DNA of 64,000 nt from Catellatospora sp. TT07R-123 (GCF_018327705.1 NZ_BNEM01000001.1:1426001-1490000), one strand, 5' to 3'; positions 55,707 to 63,974 are shown, counted from the stretch's first letter. Program-made: numbers and translations. Notes: a model not told the origin generated them from the letters alone.

Positions 55707-56588
55707 ATGCGCAGACACGTTTTCGCCGCGCTGGCCGCGCTGCTGCTGGGCCTGACCGGCTGCGGCCCGGACGGCACACCGACGGGGCCGCCCGGCTGGG
55801 CCGCCGATCCGGTGCTGGTCGGCGCGGGCGACATCGCCACCTCGGGCAAGGGCGACAGCGCCACCGCGGCGCTGCTCGACGGCATCGGCGGGACCGTGTT
55901 CACCCTCGGTGACAACGCGTACGACAGCGGCACCGCCAAGCAGTTCGCGTCGCTGTACGGCCCGACCTGGGGCCGGCACAAGACCCGCACCCGGCCCACC
56001 CCGGGCAACCACGACTACCGCACCCCCGGCGCGAGCGCCTACTACGACTACTTCGGTGCCGCCGCCGGGCCGCCCGGACTCGGCTACTACTCCTACGACC
56101 TGGGCACCTGGCACATCGTGTCGCTGAACTCCAACATCGACATGGCAGCCGGGTCGGCGCAGGAGCGGTGGCTGCGCGCCGACCTGGCCGCCAGCGGTCG
56201 GCACTGCACGCTGGCGTACTGGCACCATCCGCTGTTCACCTCGGGCGCCAACCACGCCCCGGAGACCTCGACCCTGCCGCTGTTCCAGGCCCTCTACGAC
56301 AGCGGCGCCGAGGTCGTCCTCGCCGGACACAACCACCAGTACGAACGCTTCGCGCCGATGGACCCGGCCGGGCGGGCCGACCCTGCCCACGGCATCCGCA
56401 CCTTCGTGGTCGGGACGGGCGGGGGCGGGCTGTACCAGTTCGGGACCATCCAGCCCAACAGCGAGGTGCGCGACAACGCCACGTTCGGCGTCATCGCGTT
56501 CACGCTGCACACCGACGGCTACGAGTGGAGGTTCGTGCCGGAGGAGGGGAAGACCTTCACCGACACCGGCACCGCCGCCTGCCACTGA
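55707..56588 (+). CDS. Secreted metallophosphoesterase lipoprotein
   Basis: 293 residues. The lipoprotein signal MRRHVFAALAALLLGLTGC puts the lipid Cys at 19. The calcineurin-like motif set follows: GAGDIATSG (first metal Asp), TLGDNAYDSG (bridging Asp and Asn), PGNHDYRTPG, YWHHPLF, and GHNHQYERF. It is like purple-acid-phosphatase type enzymes and should hydrolyse phosphate esters outside the cell. TACCAT is a likely -10 (55692-55697) before ATG 55707. Confidence 0.88.
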   Translation: MRRHVFAALAALLLGLTGCGPDGTPTGPPGWAADPVLVGAGDIATSGKGDSATAALLDGIGGTVFTLGDNAYDSGTAKQFASLYGPTWGRHKTRTRPTPGNHDYRTPGASAYYDYFGAAAGPPGLGYYSYDLGTWHIVSLNSNIDMAAGSAQERWLRADLAASGRHCTLAYWHHPLFTSGANHAPETSTLPLFQALYDSGAEVVLAGHNHQYERFAPMDPAGRADPAHGIRTFVVGTGGGGLYQFGTIQPNSEVRDNATFGVIAFTLHTDGYEWRFVPEEGKTFTDTGTAACH

Positions 56589-56595
56589 CCGGTCC

Positions 56596-56626
56596 ACGCG
56601 ATCCGCTGATCAACGCGATCCGCTGA
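56596..56626. repeat. 17-bp tandem duplication at a gene end
   Basis: ACGCGATCCGCTGA occurs at 56596-56609 and again at 56613-56626, a 17-bp period. The second copy encodes the last codons of the minus-strand gene ending at 56610. A small slippage duplication. Confidence 0.7.
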
Positions 56627-56870
56627 ACGGGGCCGTCGGCAGGGGCGGCAGCGGGGGCCGTACGGCGTCGCGGTCGGCCTGCTCGATCTGCCAGCGGGTC
56701 ACCGGCTCGACCAGGTTGACGGCCAGCCGGTAGCCGCCGAACAGGCACACCACCATGACCAGGGCCGCGATCAGGTTGCGGACGAACCAGTTCGGCGCCG
56801 GGCGGTCGATGCGGGTCTGGGCCAGGGCCCATGCGGTGGCGCCCGCCCGGGACGTGCCATCGTTGATCAC
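56610..56870 (-). CDS. Small single-helix membrane protein
   Basis: 86 residues from GTG 56870. One hydrophobic segment (about 32-50, LIAALVMVVCLFGGYRLAV) follows RPAPNWFVRN, and a Pro-rich tail ends the protein (RPPLPPLPTAPFSG). The function is unknown. It overlaps the stop of the preceding gene (GTGA), so the two are probably made together. Confidence 0.6.
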   Translation of the reverse strand: MINDGTSRAGATAWALAQTRIDRPAPNWFVRNLIAALVMVVCLFGGYRLAVNLVEPVTRWQIEQADRDAVRPPLPPLPTAPFSGSR

Positions 56871-57451
56871 AGCTTTGCCTGCACTTCCCGCGCGGCCAGG
56901 ACCGCCGCCTCGACCCGCCGCTGCGGCGGGAGATCCAGATTGAGGTAGTCGACCACGATCACGTACGTGGCCAGCCGGGTCGCCACGTACACCGTGCCGT
57001 CGCGGCCGGTCCAGTAGCGCGACCCGGGGCCGAGTTCCGGCAACCGGAAGACCCGCGAGTTCAGGAAGCCCCGATCCGCCAGCGCCAGCTCGGACAGGGC
57101 CAGCGGACCGTCCCAGCCCTTCCGGCCGGTCGCGGACACGGTCACCCCCAGGGACACCGCCCCAGGGTCCGTCCCGGGTTCTCCTGCCGTGCGGACCAGA
57201 CACCAGGCACCGCGAAAGGGCCGGTCCGGATCGAGGTCGACCGTGCCCTCCTCGGCCGAGACCCGACCGGGCACCATCAGGTCGAGCAGCTCAGCCCGCA
57301 GCAGCGGGCAGACCGGCCCGGGTTCCGGCGGCGGCACCAGCGCCATGTCCACGGCGGGCACGGCGCCGAGCCCGCCCGCCAGCAGGCCCAGGGCCGCGAT
57401 CACCCATACCGCCCGGCGGTGGCGGCGCCACCAGGTCCCCCGTTGTGCCAC
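56867..57451 (-). CDS. Membrane-anchored secreted protein, unknown function
   Basis: 194 residues from GTG 57451. An Arg-rich start (WWRRHRRAVWVIAALGLLAGG) and one helix anchor it. The external part has two Cys (PVCPLLRAELL, GAWCLVRTAG) in the DUF3558-like position pattern and a conserved-looking GPGSRYWTGRDGTVYVATRLATYVIVVDY. I cannot name a function. Coupled with a small membrane protein downstream. Confidence 0.6.
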   Translation of the reverse strand: MAQRGTWWRRHRRAVWVIAALGLLAGGLGAVPAVDMALVPPPEPGPVCPLLRAELLDLMVPGRVSAEEGTVDLDPDRPFRGAWCLVRTAGEPGTDPGAVSLGVTVSATGRKGWDGPLALSELALADRGFLNSRVFRLPELGPGSRYWTGRDGTVYVATRLATYVIVVDYLNLDLPPQRRVEAAVLAAREVQAKL

Positions 57452-57499
57452 GGGCCAGATGCTAGGGCCCGTCCGCCAGTGCCCCTCGCCCTGAACTGA

Positions 57500-58351
57500 T
57501 CACCGCCGTGCGACCGGCCTGATCGGATCGGGGCCGAGATCTGCCAGCCGGTATCCGTCCGGATAGGTCCGCGACGGCCGGCCCGGCACGAAGAACGGCT
57601 CCGGCACCGGCCGCAGGCGGCGGACCAGGGCGCTGAGCTTGAGCAGCAGGTGCACCGCCGCCCGGATCGCGGGGTTCGGCCGGGGCACGCCGAGCGCCCG
57701 GCGCACCGGCTCGTCGAGCAGGGCGTCGCCCGCGGCGGCGGCGAAGCGGCGCAGGGGCTTGGGGAACCGGTTGGCGAGCACGTCGCGGGTCGCGTCGATC
57801 AGCCTGGTCGCGGCGTCGTCGTGGGCGAAGTTCGCGCGCTCGTACGCGTCGAACCAGGTCTCGAACTCCGCCCAGGTCGCGGGTAGGTCGCCGATGTTCA
57901 TCAGCCGCCCGACCGCGCGGTAGAAGTGCCAGGTCGCCGCCCGCTCCTCGGAACGCAGGCGGCGCGGGCCGTAGCGGTCGATCCACCGGGTCGGGATGAA
58001 GACGAACGTGCCCAGGACGTAGCGGTACTCGTCGGGGCTGATGTCGTAGACGCGGTGGATGCGGTTGAGCATCGCGATGACGTGGCGGGCGCGCGGGTGG
58101 TCGGGGCCGTGGGCGATCAGCTCGTACATCATCAGGCCGGTGTCGTCGGCCCGCTTGCGGGTGCGTTCGGTCAGCTCGCCGGTGTCCAGCAGCAGCCGCG
58201 CGATCGCGGGCACCGCGAACGTCCGGTAGAACGCCAGGTTGAGCCCCAGCCGCATGTCCGTACCGAACTCCCGCAGCGCGAGATGCCGGTAGACCGCGTA
58301 ATGGTCCGTCACCGACGGCTGCGAACGGCCGGTGCCGGCAGGGGTCTCCAC
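57500..58351 (-). CDS. MpaB-family (DUF2236) oxygenase-like protein
   Basis: 283 residues from GTG 58351, with GAGAGGATC upstream. Helical protein with family landmarks LLLDTGELTERTRKRADDTGLMMYELI, MLNRIHRVYDISPDEYRYVLGTFVFIPTRWIDRYG, and LPATWAEFETWFDAYE. The N..H..Y pattern around MLNRIH is where MpaB/latex-oxygenase-like proteins bind heme. Substrate unknown. The palindrome IR-6 lies upstream, between it and the disrupted esterase. Confidence 0.8.
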   Translation of the reverse strand: METPAGTGRSQPSVTDHYAVYRHLALREFGTDMRLGLNLAFYRTFAVPAIARLLLDTGELTERTRKRADDTGLMMYELIAHGPDHPRARHVIAMLNRIHRVYDISPDEYRYVLGTFVFIPTRWIDRYGPRRLRSEERAATWHFYRAVGRLMNIGDLPATWAEFETWFDAYERANFAHDDAATRLIDATRDVLANRFPKPLRRFAAAAGDALLDEPVRRALGVPRPNPAIRAAVHLLLKLSALVRRLRPVPEPFFVPGRPSRTYPDGYRLADLGPDPIRPVARR

Positions 58352-58400
58352 ACACGAGATCCTCTCCCACCGTCCGATCGCGCGCCGACCGGGCGATGAG

Positions 58401-58472
58401 GTTTGTGCAGTTTCGGGGAAAGTGCACGAATCCGAGCCAAGATTCCAGCACTTTCCCCGAAACTGCACGAAC
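58401..58472. repeat. Palindrome IR-6, 25-bp arms (one mismatch)
   Basis: Arms 58401-58425 and 58448-58472, 24 of 25 paired. Its arm matches that of IR-5 at 30685 at 20 consecutive bases (GTGCAGTTTCGGGGAAAGTG). The loop holds GAGCCAAGAT, also present in the arm of IR-7 at 60154. Confidence 0.9.
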
Positions 58473-58483
58473 GCCGCGGCGCC

Positions 58484-59344
58484 CTAGCGCGACGTGGGGC
58501 GGGGGTGGGCGGCGAAGAAGGTCCAGATGGCGGCGGTGGCGTCGAGGGCGGTCGACGGCGGGTCGAGGCCGAGGGCGCGTTCCAGGACGGGTTTGGGGAC
58601 CGAGCCGGGCCACTGGTGGCCGGCCCCGGCGACGACGATCAGCTCGACCGCGCGGCCGTCGGGGCAGGACGACAGCGCCGTGGTCACCCCGCCCGCCGTG
58701 GTGACGGCTGGGGCGGCGCAGCCGTCGACCGCGCGCCAGCCGTCGATCACCTCCGGCACGGGCGGCCCGTCGATGGTGGCGAAGCCGTCGCCGGGGCTGC
58801 CGTCGAGCGCGATGTTGTGGTCGGCGTCGCCGTGCACGTGGATCACCGACACGGGCGCGGGGTGGTCGCAGCCGCCCAGCCGGGTCGCCGCGACCGGCCC
58901 GATCGCGGCGAACAGCGTGGTGTCGCAGGCCAGCCGGTATGCCATCAGCCCGCCGTTGGAGATGCCGGTGGCGTACACCCGCGCCGGATCGACCCGCAGC
59001 GTCTCCCCCACCCGCGCCACCATCGCCGCGATGAACGCGACGTCGTCGACGCCCTGCTCACCGGGGCGGCCGCAGCAGCCGCCGCCGACCGCCCACGCCC
59101 GGACCAGGCCGTCCGGGTACGCCACCGCGAACCCGCCCTGGTCGGCCTGCTCGTCCCACCGGTACGAGCCGCGCGCCTGCGACCCGGTGCCGAACCCGCC
59201 GTGCAGCACCACGACCAGCGGCACCGCCGCGCCCTCCGGCAGGTTCGGCGGCACGTACAGCGTGTATGTGCGTGTCTCTAAAGGACCGCCCAAACTGGGC
59301 AGCTCACACGCATGGTCGAGGTAGTTGCGGGCCTCACCTGTCAA
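58484..59344 (-). pseudogene. LpqC-like esterase, C-terminal part (gene split by mobile element)
   Basis: From codon TAC at 59266 downstream the frame encodes about 260 residues of an alpha/beta hydrolase of the PHB-depolymerase/LpqC type: TLYVPPNLPEGAAVPLVVVLHGGFG, nucleophile in ATGISNGG, late Asp in HVHGDADH, and His in AGAGHQWPG. The codons from 59267 to 59344 belong to the inserted element. The missing signal peptide and first residues are at 61078-61215. The fragment might be translated from a start in the element, but it would lack the export signal. Confidence 0.9.
59267..59287 (+). repeat. Left terminal inverted repeat
   Basis: 21 bases beginning TGTGCGTGTCTCTAAAGG, exact inverse complement of 61055-61075. 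Similarity stops sharply after the 21st base. Confidence 0.9.
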
Positions 59345-59377
59345 CGGTTGATGTAAATGTAGCGATCAGATGACACC

Positions 59378-60001
59378 ATGCACGTCATGAGCCCAGACGC
59401 TGGCGCGAGCAGTAAGAGGAAGAGCGTGCACAGTGACGACACGGCCGATCAGGTATCTACGCTCGTGCGCAGCTTGCGGCATGTCCGCCAACACGTATCA
59501 GCAGCTCTCGCCACCATCGGGCTGATGGCGACAATAAAGAGCGCATTCGACGTAAGTTGGCATAGCTTTCTACTTAACATCGCGGGCTTCTGGGATGACA
59601 CAGTCCGCCCAGCGGAAAAGTGGATACTCGATCTCCTTATCGTATATCCGCTTGGTTGGATTGGTTTGCATATAAGCTTTCCTGAATTGCTTCGCGATTA
59701 TATGGCAATCGGGTTAATTTTCATGTCCTCCGGTCTGCGGGTAAACAAAGTCTATGTAACCGATAAATCGGCCCCGATGCCGATTAGGGCGTTGGGACTC
59801 TTGCTCGCTTGGCCATTGGTGTTAACGACGACAGTCCTTGCCTTATATTATGATTGGCGGGACTCGAGAGAGAATAGGCCCCGATATTCCAACAAAAACT
59901 ACAGGCAGATACTAAAACGGGATTTCTGGAATTTCTTCTTATTGATTTCCCCGCTTCTATACGTGAGTGCGCTAGCAGTTCTAAACATATTTCTCAGTTA
60001 A
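59378..60001 (+). CDS. Element cargo gene 1: integral membrane protein, unrecognised
   Basis: 207 residues (ATG 59378, or ATG 59387). A basic, Ser-rich N-terminus of about 40 residues is followed by about five hydrophobic segments (41-57, 83-101, 109-122, 138-158, 185-206), with a basic loop RDSRENRPRYSNKNYRQILKRD between the last two. I do not recognise the family. Codon use is AT-rich, with TTA, ATA and AAA codons rare elsewhere in the window, so it came from another background. No clear ribosome-binding site, so it may be leaderless. Possible roles (immunity, effector anchor) are guesses. Confidence 0.65.
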   Translation: MHVMSPDAGASSKRKSVHSDDTADQVSTLVRSLRHVRQHVSAALATIGLMATIKSAFDVSWHSFLLNIAGFWDDTVRPAEKWILDLLIVYPLGWIGLHISFPELLRDYMAIGLIFMSSGLRVNKVYVTDKSAPMPIRALGLLLAWPLVLTTTVLALYYDWRDSRENRPRYSNKNYRQILKRDFWNFFLLISPLLYVSALAVLNIFLS

Positions 60002-60153
60002 ACTGGCGTGATGGTCCAGAAGGTTGCCCAGCATTCGGCGCGGGTGCGCGACGATGCGAGCGCGGGCGGACGGGGCGCGGTCCGTGTGCCGGTGGCGGCG
60101 CGCGCGGGGGGTCGGGCGCATCGAATGCGTCCTTACGGCCCGCCGAGAGCCAA

Positions 60154-60221
60154 TCTGAGCCAAGATCTCACCTTCTCCAGTGTTTCTAAGGGGACCGGAG
60201 ATGGTGAGATCTTGGCTCAGA
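60154..60221. repeat. Palindrome IR-7 inside the element
   Basis: Arms 60154-60178 and 60197-60221, 24 of 25 paired. The loop (60179-60196) contains GTGTTTCTAAGGGGACC, a near copy of the element's terminal repeat. The right arm encodes the last codons of cargo gene 2. The bases just before it (60005-60150) are GC-rich, unlike the rest of the element. Confidence 0.85.
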
Positions 60222-60905
60222 ATCAAGCCACGATGATTCAGCATGTCCAATCAGGTAGTCTGGGTGGCCGGAAAGTACCAGGTCTCGGGCCGTTTCCCAA
60301 TCAAGAGATGCCGGTCGGTTGACGGAAGGCTCAGAATACAATCTGATATGCACAACGTAGGCAATCGTGCTGCGTAGGCGCATGGCGTCGCCAATCGTCA
60401 TATCTGGATTGGTAGCGTCGAGAAATATTCTGCAACGCCATCCTCCAACGTCGTCGACCTCTTTAACCTGAACGAGGCGCAGACCATTTCGCTCGGCTAT
60501 TGGCACGAGGATCGCATTCCAGATCTTGTCTGACGCGAACGATGGCGTTGGAACGCTCATAAACAACCAAAGGTCGCCGTTGCACATAATATGAAACCAG
60601 ACTTCATCGAATACGCGCATTTTCTTAGTGGGCAGCGCGTCCACGATAAAGCTTGCTAGCGCGTCGGCGTCGCCATCGATAATTGTCGCGGTGGTATCGA
60701 TCGCGGTTTTATGTACTTCGCGCATCGCCGCATGGAGATCGCCAATACGGAGATCGGCGACATCGCTCAGCACCGCTACAAAGTCGCCACCGCCAGAGTC
60801 CGATATGAAGTACTCGTCCTCGCCGTTGCGGATCTGGAACCCAAGTTCCTTGCCTGCCCATGCGATCGAATCGGCCACCTGAGCATTGTCTGCGCGATTG
60901 AGCAA
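60186..60905 (-). CDS. Element cargo gene 2: soluble protein, unrecognised
   Basis: 239 residues from TTG 60905 (start uncertain, weak AAAG only). Predicted soluble alpha/beta protein without signal or membrane segment. Two regions: residues 1-95 (DSIAWAGKELGFQIRNGEDE, DFVAVLSDVADLRIGDLH) and 100-200 (VWFHIMCNGDLWLFMSVPT, IFLDATNPDMTIGDAMRLRS). I do not recognise the family. The last dozen codons come from the palindrome IR-7, so the original C-terminus was probably replaced. AT-rich codon use. Convergent with cargo gene 1. Confidence 0.65.
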   Translation of the reverse strand: MLNRADNAQVADSIAWAGKELGFQIRNGEDEYFISDSGGGDFVAVLSDVADLRIGDLHAAMREVHKTAIDTTATIIDGDADALASFIVDALPTKKMRVFDEVWFHIMCNGDLWLFMSVPTPSFASDKIWNAILVPIAERNGLRLVQVKEVDDVGGWRCRIFLDATNPDMTIGDAMRLRSTIAYVVHIRLYSEPSVNRPASLDWETARDLVLSGHPDYLIGHAESSWLDSEPRSHHLRSP

Positions 60906-61054
60906 CTTTCAAAGCGTTTCGCGTTGGTCTAGGCTGCAACGACTCCCGAGCCCAGCACAGACCAGTAGATCGCGGTATGGCTCAATCAGCCAGCCACAGC
61001 CCGCGCCCCTCCTGAGCTGCGAAGACGCTGGAACCCCGAAGTATGAGCCGAGTA

Positions 61055-61075
61055 GGTCCTTTAGAGACACGCACA
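61055..61075 (-). repeat. Right terminal inverted repeat
   Basis: Exact inverse complement of 59267-59287, ending at TA 61076-61077. Confidence 0.9.
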
Positions 61076-61077
61076 TA

Positions 61078-61215
61078 CGTGCGCTCGCGCCCGTCGATGC
61101 TGATCCGGTGCTCCGACGCCCCGGCGGGCACGGGCGGTTGCGCCCCGCGCCGGGGCTGGCAGCCCGCCAGCAGGACGGCCGCCACGACGGCCAGTGCCAC
61201 GACTCGTGCCCGCAT
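61078..61215 (-). pseudogene. LpqC-like esterase, N-terminal part (signal peptide)
   Basis: From ATG 61215 come 46 codons: lipoprotein signal MRARVVALAVVAAVLLAGC (lipid Cys at 19) and a linker ending SIDGRERT, just before the element. The frame then runs into the element and stops at 60982 after an unrelated tail. Joined to 59266 it makes one 306-residue esterase lipoprotein. Confidence 0.85.
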
Positions 61216-61280
61216 GCCGGCCAGTCTCCGCCACGCAGGTTCGGACCGGGTAAACCCGCTGTCAGCGATGGGTGCGGCCG

Positions 61281-63974
61281 TCACTTCACCAGGCGCAGCA
61301 CCGCCGTGCCGACGTGCCGGTCCACCGGGTCGACCACCACCCGGTACGTGCCCGCCGACGGCAGCGTCACCGGCTTGGTGGCACCACTGCCGCCGAGCGT
61401 GCACGCGTACGCGAGCAGCACCCCGTCCGGCCCGTACAGGGCGACGTTGTTGCACTCGTCGGGCAGCGACACCTCGCTCAGCTCCAGCGTGACGGTGTCG
61501 CCCGCGCCGCCGGTGAACGTGAACTCGGCGGTCTTGCCCGGCTGGTCGATCCGCGCGACCACGCCGGGTCCGCCGACGGTGATGGTGCCGTGCTGGTCGG
61601 CGAGCTCGATGACGGTGACCGTGACGTCGCCGACGTCACCGGGCCGGTCGGCCGGGTCGACCAGGACCGTGTACGTGCCGTCGGCGGGCAGGTCCGTGGC
61701 GTCGAGGTAGCCGCGGCCGCCCGCGACGCAGCCGGTCCGCAGCACCTTGTCCTGCGGGTCGAGCAGCCGCAGCGGCGTGCACTGGTCCGGCAGCGTGGTG
61801 GTGACGTCGACGAAGACCCGCTGCCCGGCACGGGCCGGGAACTGGACCCGGGCGGTGTCGCCCGGTCTGGCCACGGTCGCGCCGATGCCGCCCGGTCCGC
61901 CGCCGACGCCCTGGCTGTGCACGGCGGCCGCGGCGTACTCGGGCTGGCCGGTGAGGGCCACGTCGAGCACGCAGGCGGCCAGCACCGGGGCGTCGGCGAC
62001 GCCGTACGCACGGCACAGGGTCTCGGCGGCGGCCCGGCCGGGCAGGTCCGCCGCGTCGACCGGCCGTTGGGGGACGGTGCGGTCGGTGTAGGACTGCGTG
62101 CCGAGGCCCGGGGCGTAGGTGAACAGCGAGGTGGCGGCGTCGACGCGCCAGGAGTCGGCCAGGCGCGGGTACAGGTCGGCGAAGGCGGGCGGGACGGCCA
62201 GCGGGTCGCCGCCGCGCGGGCGTACGTCGTCGGCGGGGTCGCCGTCGAAGTCGCCGAGCAGGCCCTCCAGCTTCCCGAACAGGGTGGAGGCAGGCTGGAC
62301 CTCGACGGTCAGCTGCTGCCCGCCGTAGGTGTCGACGGTGAGCACGGAGCCGTCGGGCCACACCACATGGCGCTTGGCGCCCAGGTCGACCACGAACCGG
62401 CCGCCGCCGGGCAGCGTGAACGTGCGCATCGGCTGGGCGGTGCCGTCGACCAGCAGCGTGACCGCGCGGCCGGGGTCGGCGCGCAACTCGACCACGTTCC
62501 CGCCGACGCGCATGGCCAGGGCCGTGTTGATGGTGACGATGCGCTGGCCGCCCCACGGCTCCTGGCGCACCTGGATCTCGTACGCCCCGGTGCCGTCGCG
62601 GGCCAGCACGAACTCGCCCGCGCCCTGGAAGTCGTAGCGGGTGCCGTCGAAGGTGAGCAGGTGCGGATCGCCGGAGGTCAGCGCGCACGCCTTCGCCAGG
62701 ACCGACGTGGCGGGCAGCCCGGCGACGAAGTCGGCGTTGTGGATCTCCTTGAGCCGTGCCGGGTCGGTGCAGCCGGGCTCGGGCGGCGGCAGGCACTCGC
62801 CCTTGGGCAGCGGTATGTCGCCGTAGTGGTCGCGCTCGGGGTCATTGTGAATCTTGCGGAACTTGTTCTCGGCCAGGGTGGCGCGCACCTCGGCGATCGA
62901 CAGCCCGGTGGCGCCCTCCTCCTTGGTGACGCACTGGTGGTAGCTGAAGGTGCGCTTGTGGTGCTCGTACGCGTGGAACAGCTCGTGGTAGAGCGAGCTG
63001 CACTTGTTGGCCTCGCCGCCCTTGCCGACGAACTTGTGGTGGTCGTTGGGGTCCCACATGAGCAGCACCCAGTTCGGGCTGATCGCGTCGGTGCGGGTGG
63101 GCAGCGGGTCGTTCGGGGCCGGACTGACCCGGCGCAGCTCGACCTTGAAGTCGGGCGCGAGGATCGTCGGCATGATGCCCATCGGGTCGTGGCCGGGTTG
63201 CTGGAAGTAGGTCCGGCACTCGGCCCAGTCGTTCTCCAAGCTCTTGTCGGGCACGACGAAAGCGTGCGCGCCGCTCGGCGGCCAGCTCACCACGACCGCG
63301 CCCGCCAGTAGCAGCAGCACGACGGCGGCCGCACCCGGCCGGCGCCGCCGACGCACCAGCAGCACGACGAGCAGTGCTGCCAGCAGCAGCGCGGCACCGG
63401 CGATCACCAGCAGCCGCGGGAAGCCCGCCTTCGGGTCGGCGGCGATCGCGGCAGCCCCCACCGGGGCGGTTGCGGCGACGCACAGCGGGGCGCCCGTGAC
63501 GGCCAGGTCCGGGGCGACGTAGACCGCGGCCAGCTGCGCGGCCGAGCCGTTCTTCAGCGGGTACAGGCGGCCGAAAGTTCCGCCCGCGCGGGTCCACAGC
63601 ACGGTCTCCACCGCGCGTCCGCCGTCCCAGTCCACGGTCGGCAGCGGCACGTCCACGCTCTCGCCCGGCCCCAACACCCGCAGCGTCTGGCGCAGGTAGT
63701 AGCCGAAGTCCTCGGTCGTGGCGGTCGGCCCGCCCAGCGGCGCGACCTGCTGCCCGTCCTGCATGACCGAGGTGAGCGAGACCGCGCCCAGCCCGCCCGC
63801 CGCCACCTGGCAGGGCGCCGACGCGCCGTTGGTCAACCGGGCCACCATTCCGGCAGGACCGTCGGCGACCGCCACGCCGAGGCCGCCGGTCTCGGCGTGG
63901 GCCGGGGCGGCGCCCCACCACAGTCCGATCACGAGCGTGCAGACGGCGGCGGCGCGGCGCAGCGGAGGCCTCAT
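61281..63974 (-). CDS. Large secreted protein with HExxH zinc-protease-like motif and VWD domain
   Basis: 897 residues from ATG 63974 (GTG 63983 possible). Signal peptide (to about 27), an external domain, one helix (about 188-208), RRRRR, then a second hydrophobic segment ending SGAHA-FVV, like an internal signal. After that come CSSLYHELFHAYEHH (HExxH metal motif, about residue 337) in an M91-like setting, a von Willebrand type D domain (CALTSGDPHLLTFDGTRYDF, LLGDFDGDPADDV), and two PPC-like beta domains (GQRVFVDVTTTLPDQCTPL, DTVTLELSEVSLPDECNNV). Probably a cell-surface or secreted hydrolase or adhesin. The function is not known. It may be two ancestral proteins fused. Confidence 0.75.
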   Translation of the reverse strand: MRPPLRRAAAVCTLVIGLWWGAAPAHAETGGLGVAVADGPAGMVARLTNGASAPCQVAAGGLGAVSLTSVMQDGQQVAPLGGPTATTEDFGYYLRQTLRVLGPGESVDVPLPTVDWDGGRAVETVLWTRAGGTFGRLYPLKNGSAAQLAAVYVAPDLAVTGAPLCVAATAPVGAAAIAADPKAGFPRLLVIAGAALLLAALLVVLLVRRRRRPGAAAVVLLLLAGAVVVSWPPSGAHAFVVPDKSLENDWAECRTYFQQPGHDPMGIMPTILAPDFKVELRRVSPAPNDPLPTRTDAISPNWVLLMWDPNDHHKFVGKGGEANKCSSLYHELFHAYEHHKRTFSYHQCVTKEEGATGLSIAEVRATLAENKFRKIHNDPERDHYGDIPLPKGECLPPPEPGCTDPARLKEIHNADFVAGLPATSVLAKACALTSGDPHLLTFDGTRYDFQGAGEFVLARDGTGAYEIQVRQEPWGGQRIVTINTALAMRVGGNVVELRADPGRAVTLLVDGTAQPMRTFTLPGGGRFVVDLGAKRHVVWPDGSVLTVDTYGGQQLTVEVQPASTLFGKLEGLLGDFDGDPADDVRPRGGDPLAVPPAFADLYPRLADSWRVDAATSLFTYAPGLGTQSYTDRTVPQRPVDAADLPGRAAAETLCRAYGVADAPVLAACVLDVALTGQPEYAAAAVHSQGVGGGPGGIGATVARPGDTARVQFPARAGQRVFVDVTTTLPDQCTPLRLLDPQDKVLRTGCVAGGRGYLDATDLPADGTYTVLVDPADRPGDVGDVTVTVIELADQHGTITVGGPGVVARIDQPGKTAEFTFTGGAGDTVTLELSEVSLPDECNNVALYGPDGVLLAYACTLGGSGATKPVTLPSAGTYRVVVDPVDRHVGTAVLRLVK

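Larger units (their letters stand above)
59267..61075. mobile_element. AT-rich transposase-less element with 21-bp inverted repeats and TA duplication
   Basis: Perfect inverted repeats mark the ends (59267-59287 and 61055-61075, starting TGTGCGTGTCTC), each flanked outside by TA (59265-59266 and 61076-61077). Inside are two AT-rich genes that contrast with the host base use, and a palindrome. No DDE, serine or tyrosine recombinase is recognisable. TA duplication is typical of IS630/Tc1-mariner type insertion, so it may be moved by an enzyme encoded elsewhere. It splits an esterase gene. Deleting the element plus one TA rejoins ERT at 61078 to YTLYVPP at 59266 in frame. Confidence 0.85.

Noticed and set aside
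60005-60322. Small open frame between the cargo genes
   Set aside because: It runs through the palindrome and the 3' end of cargo gene 2, with no start signal and no recognisable sequence.
59267-61075. Reading the island as a complete insertion sequence
   Set aside because: Neither gene has a transposase, resolvase or integrase motif. The membrane protein and the soluble protein do not fit such a role.
59265-61077. Reading the inverted repeats as a phase-variable invertible segment
   Set aside because: Inversion would not restore the esterase frame, whereas deletion of the element plus one TA does exactly. No recombinase gene is adjacent. Insertion explains the TA duplication better.
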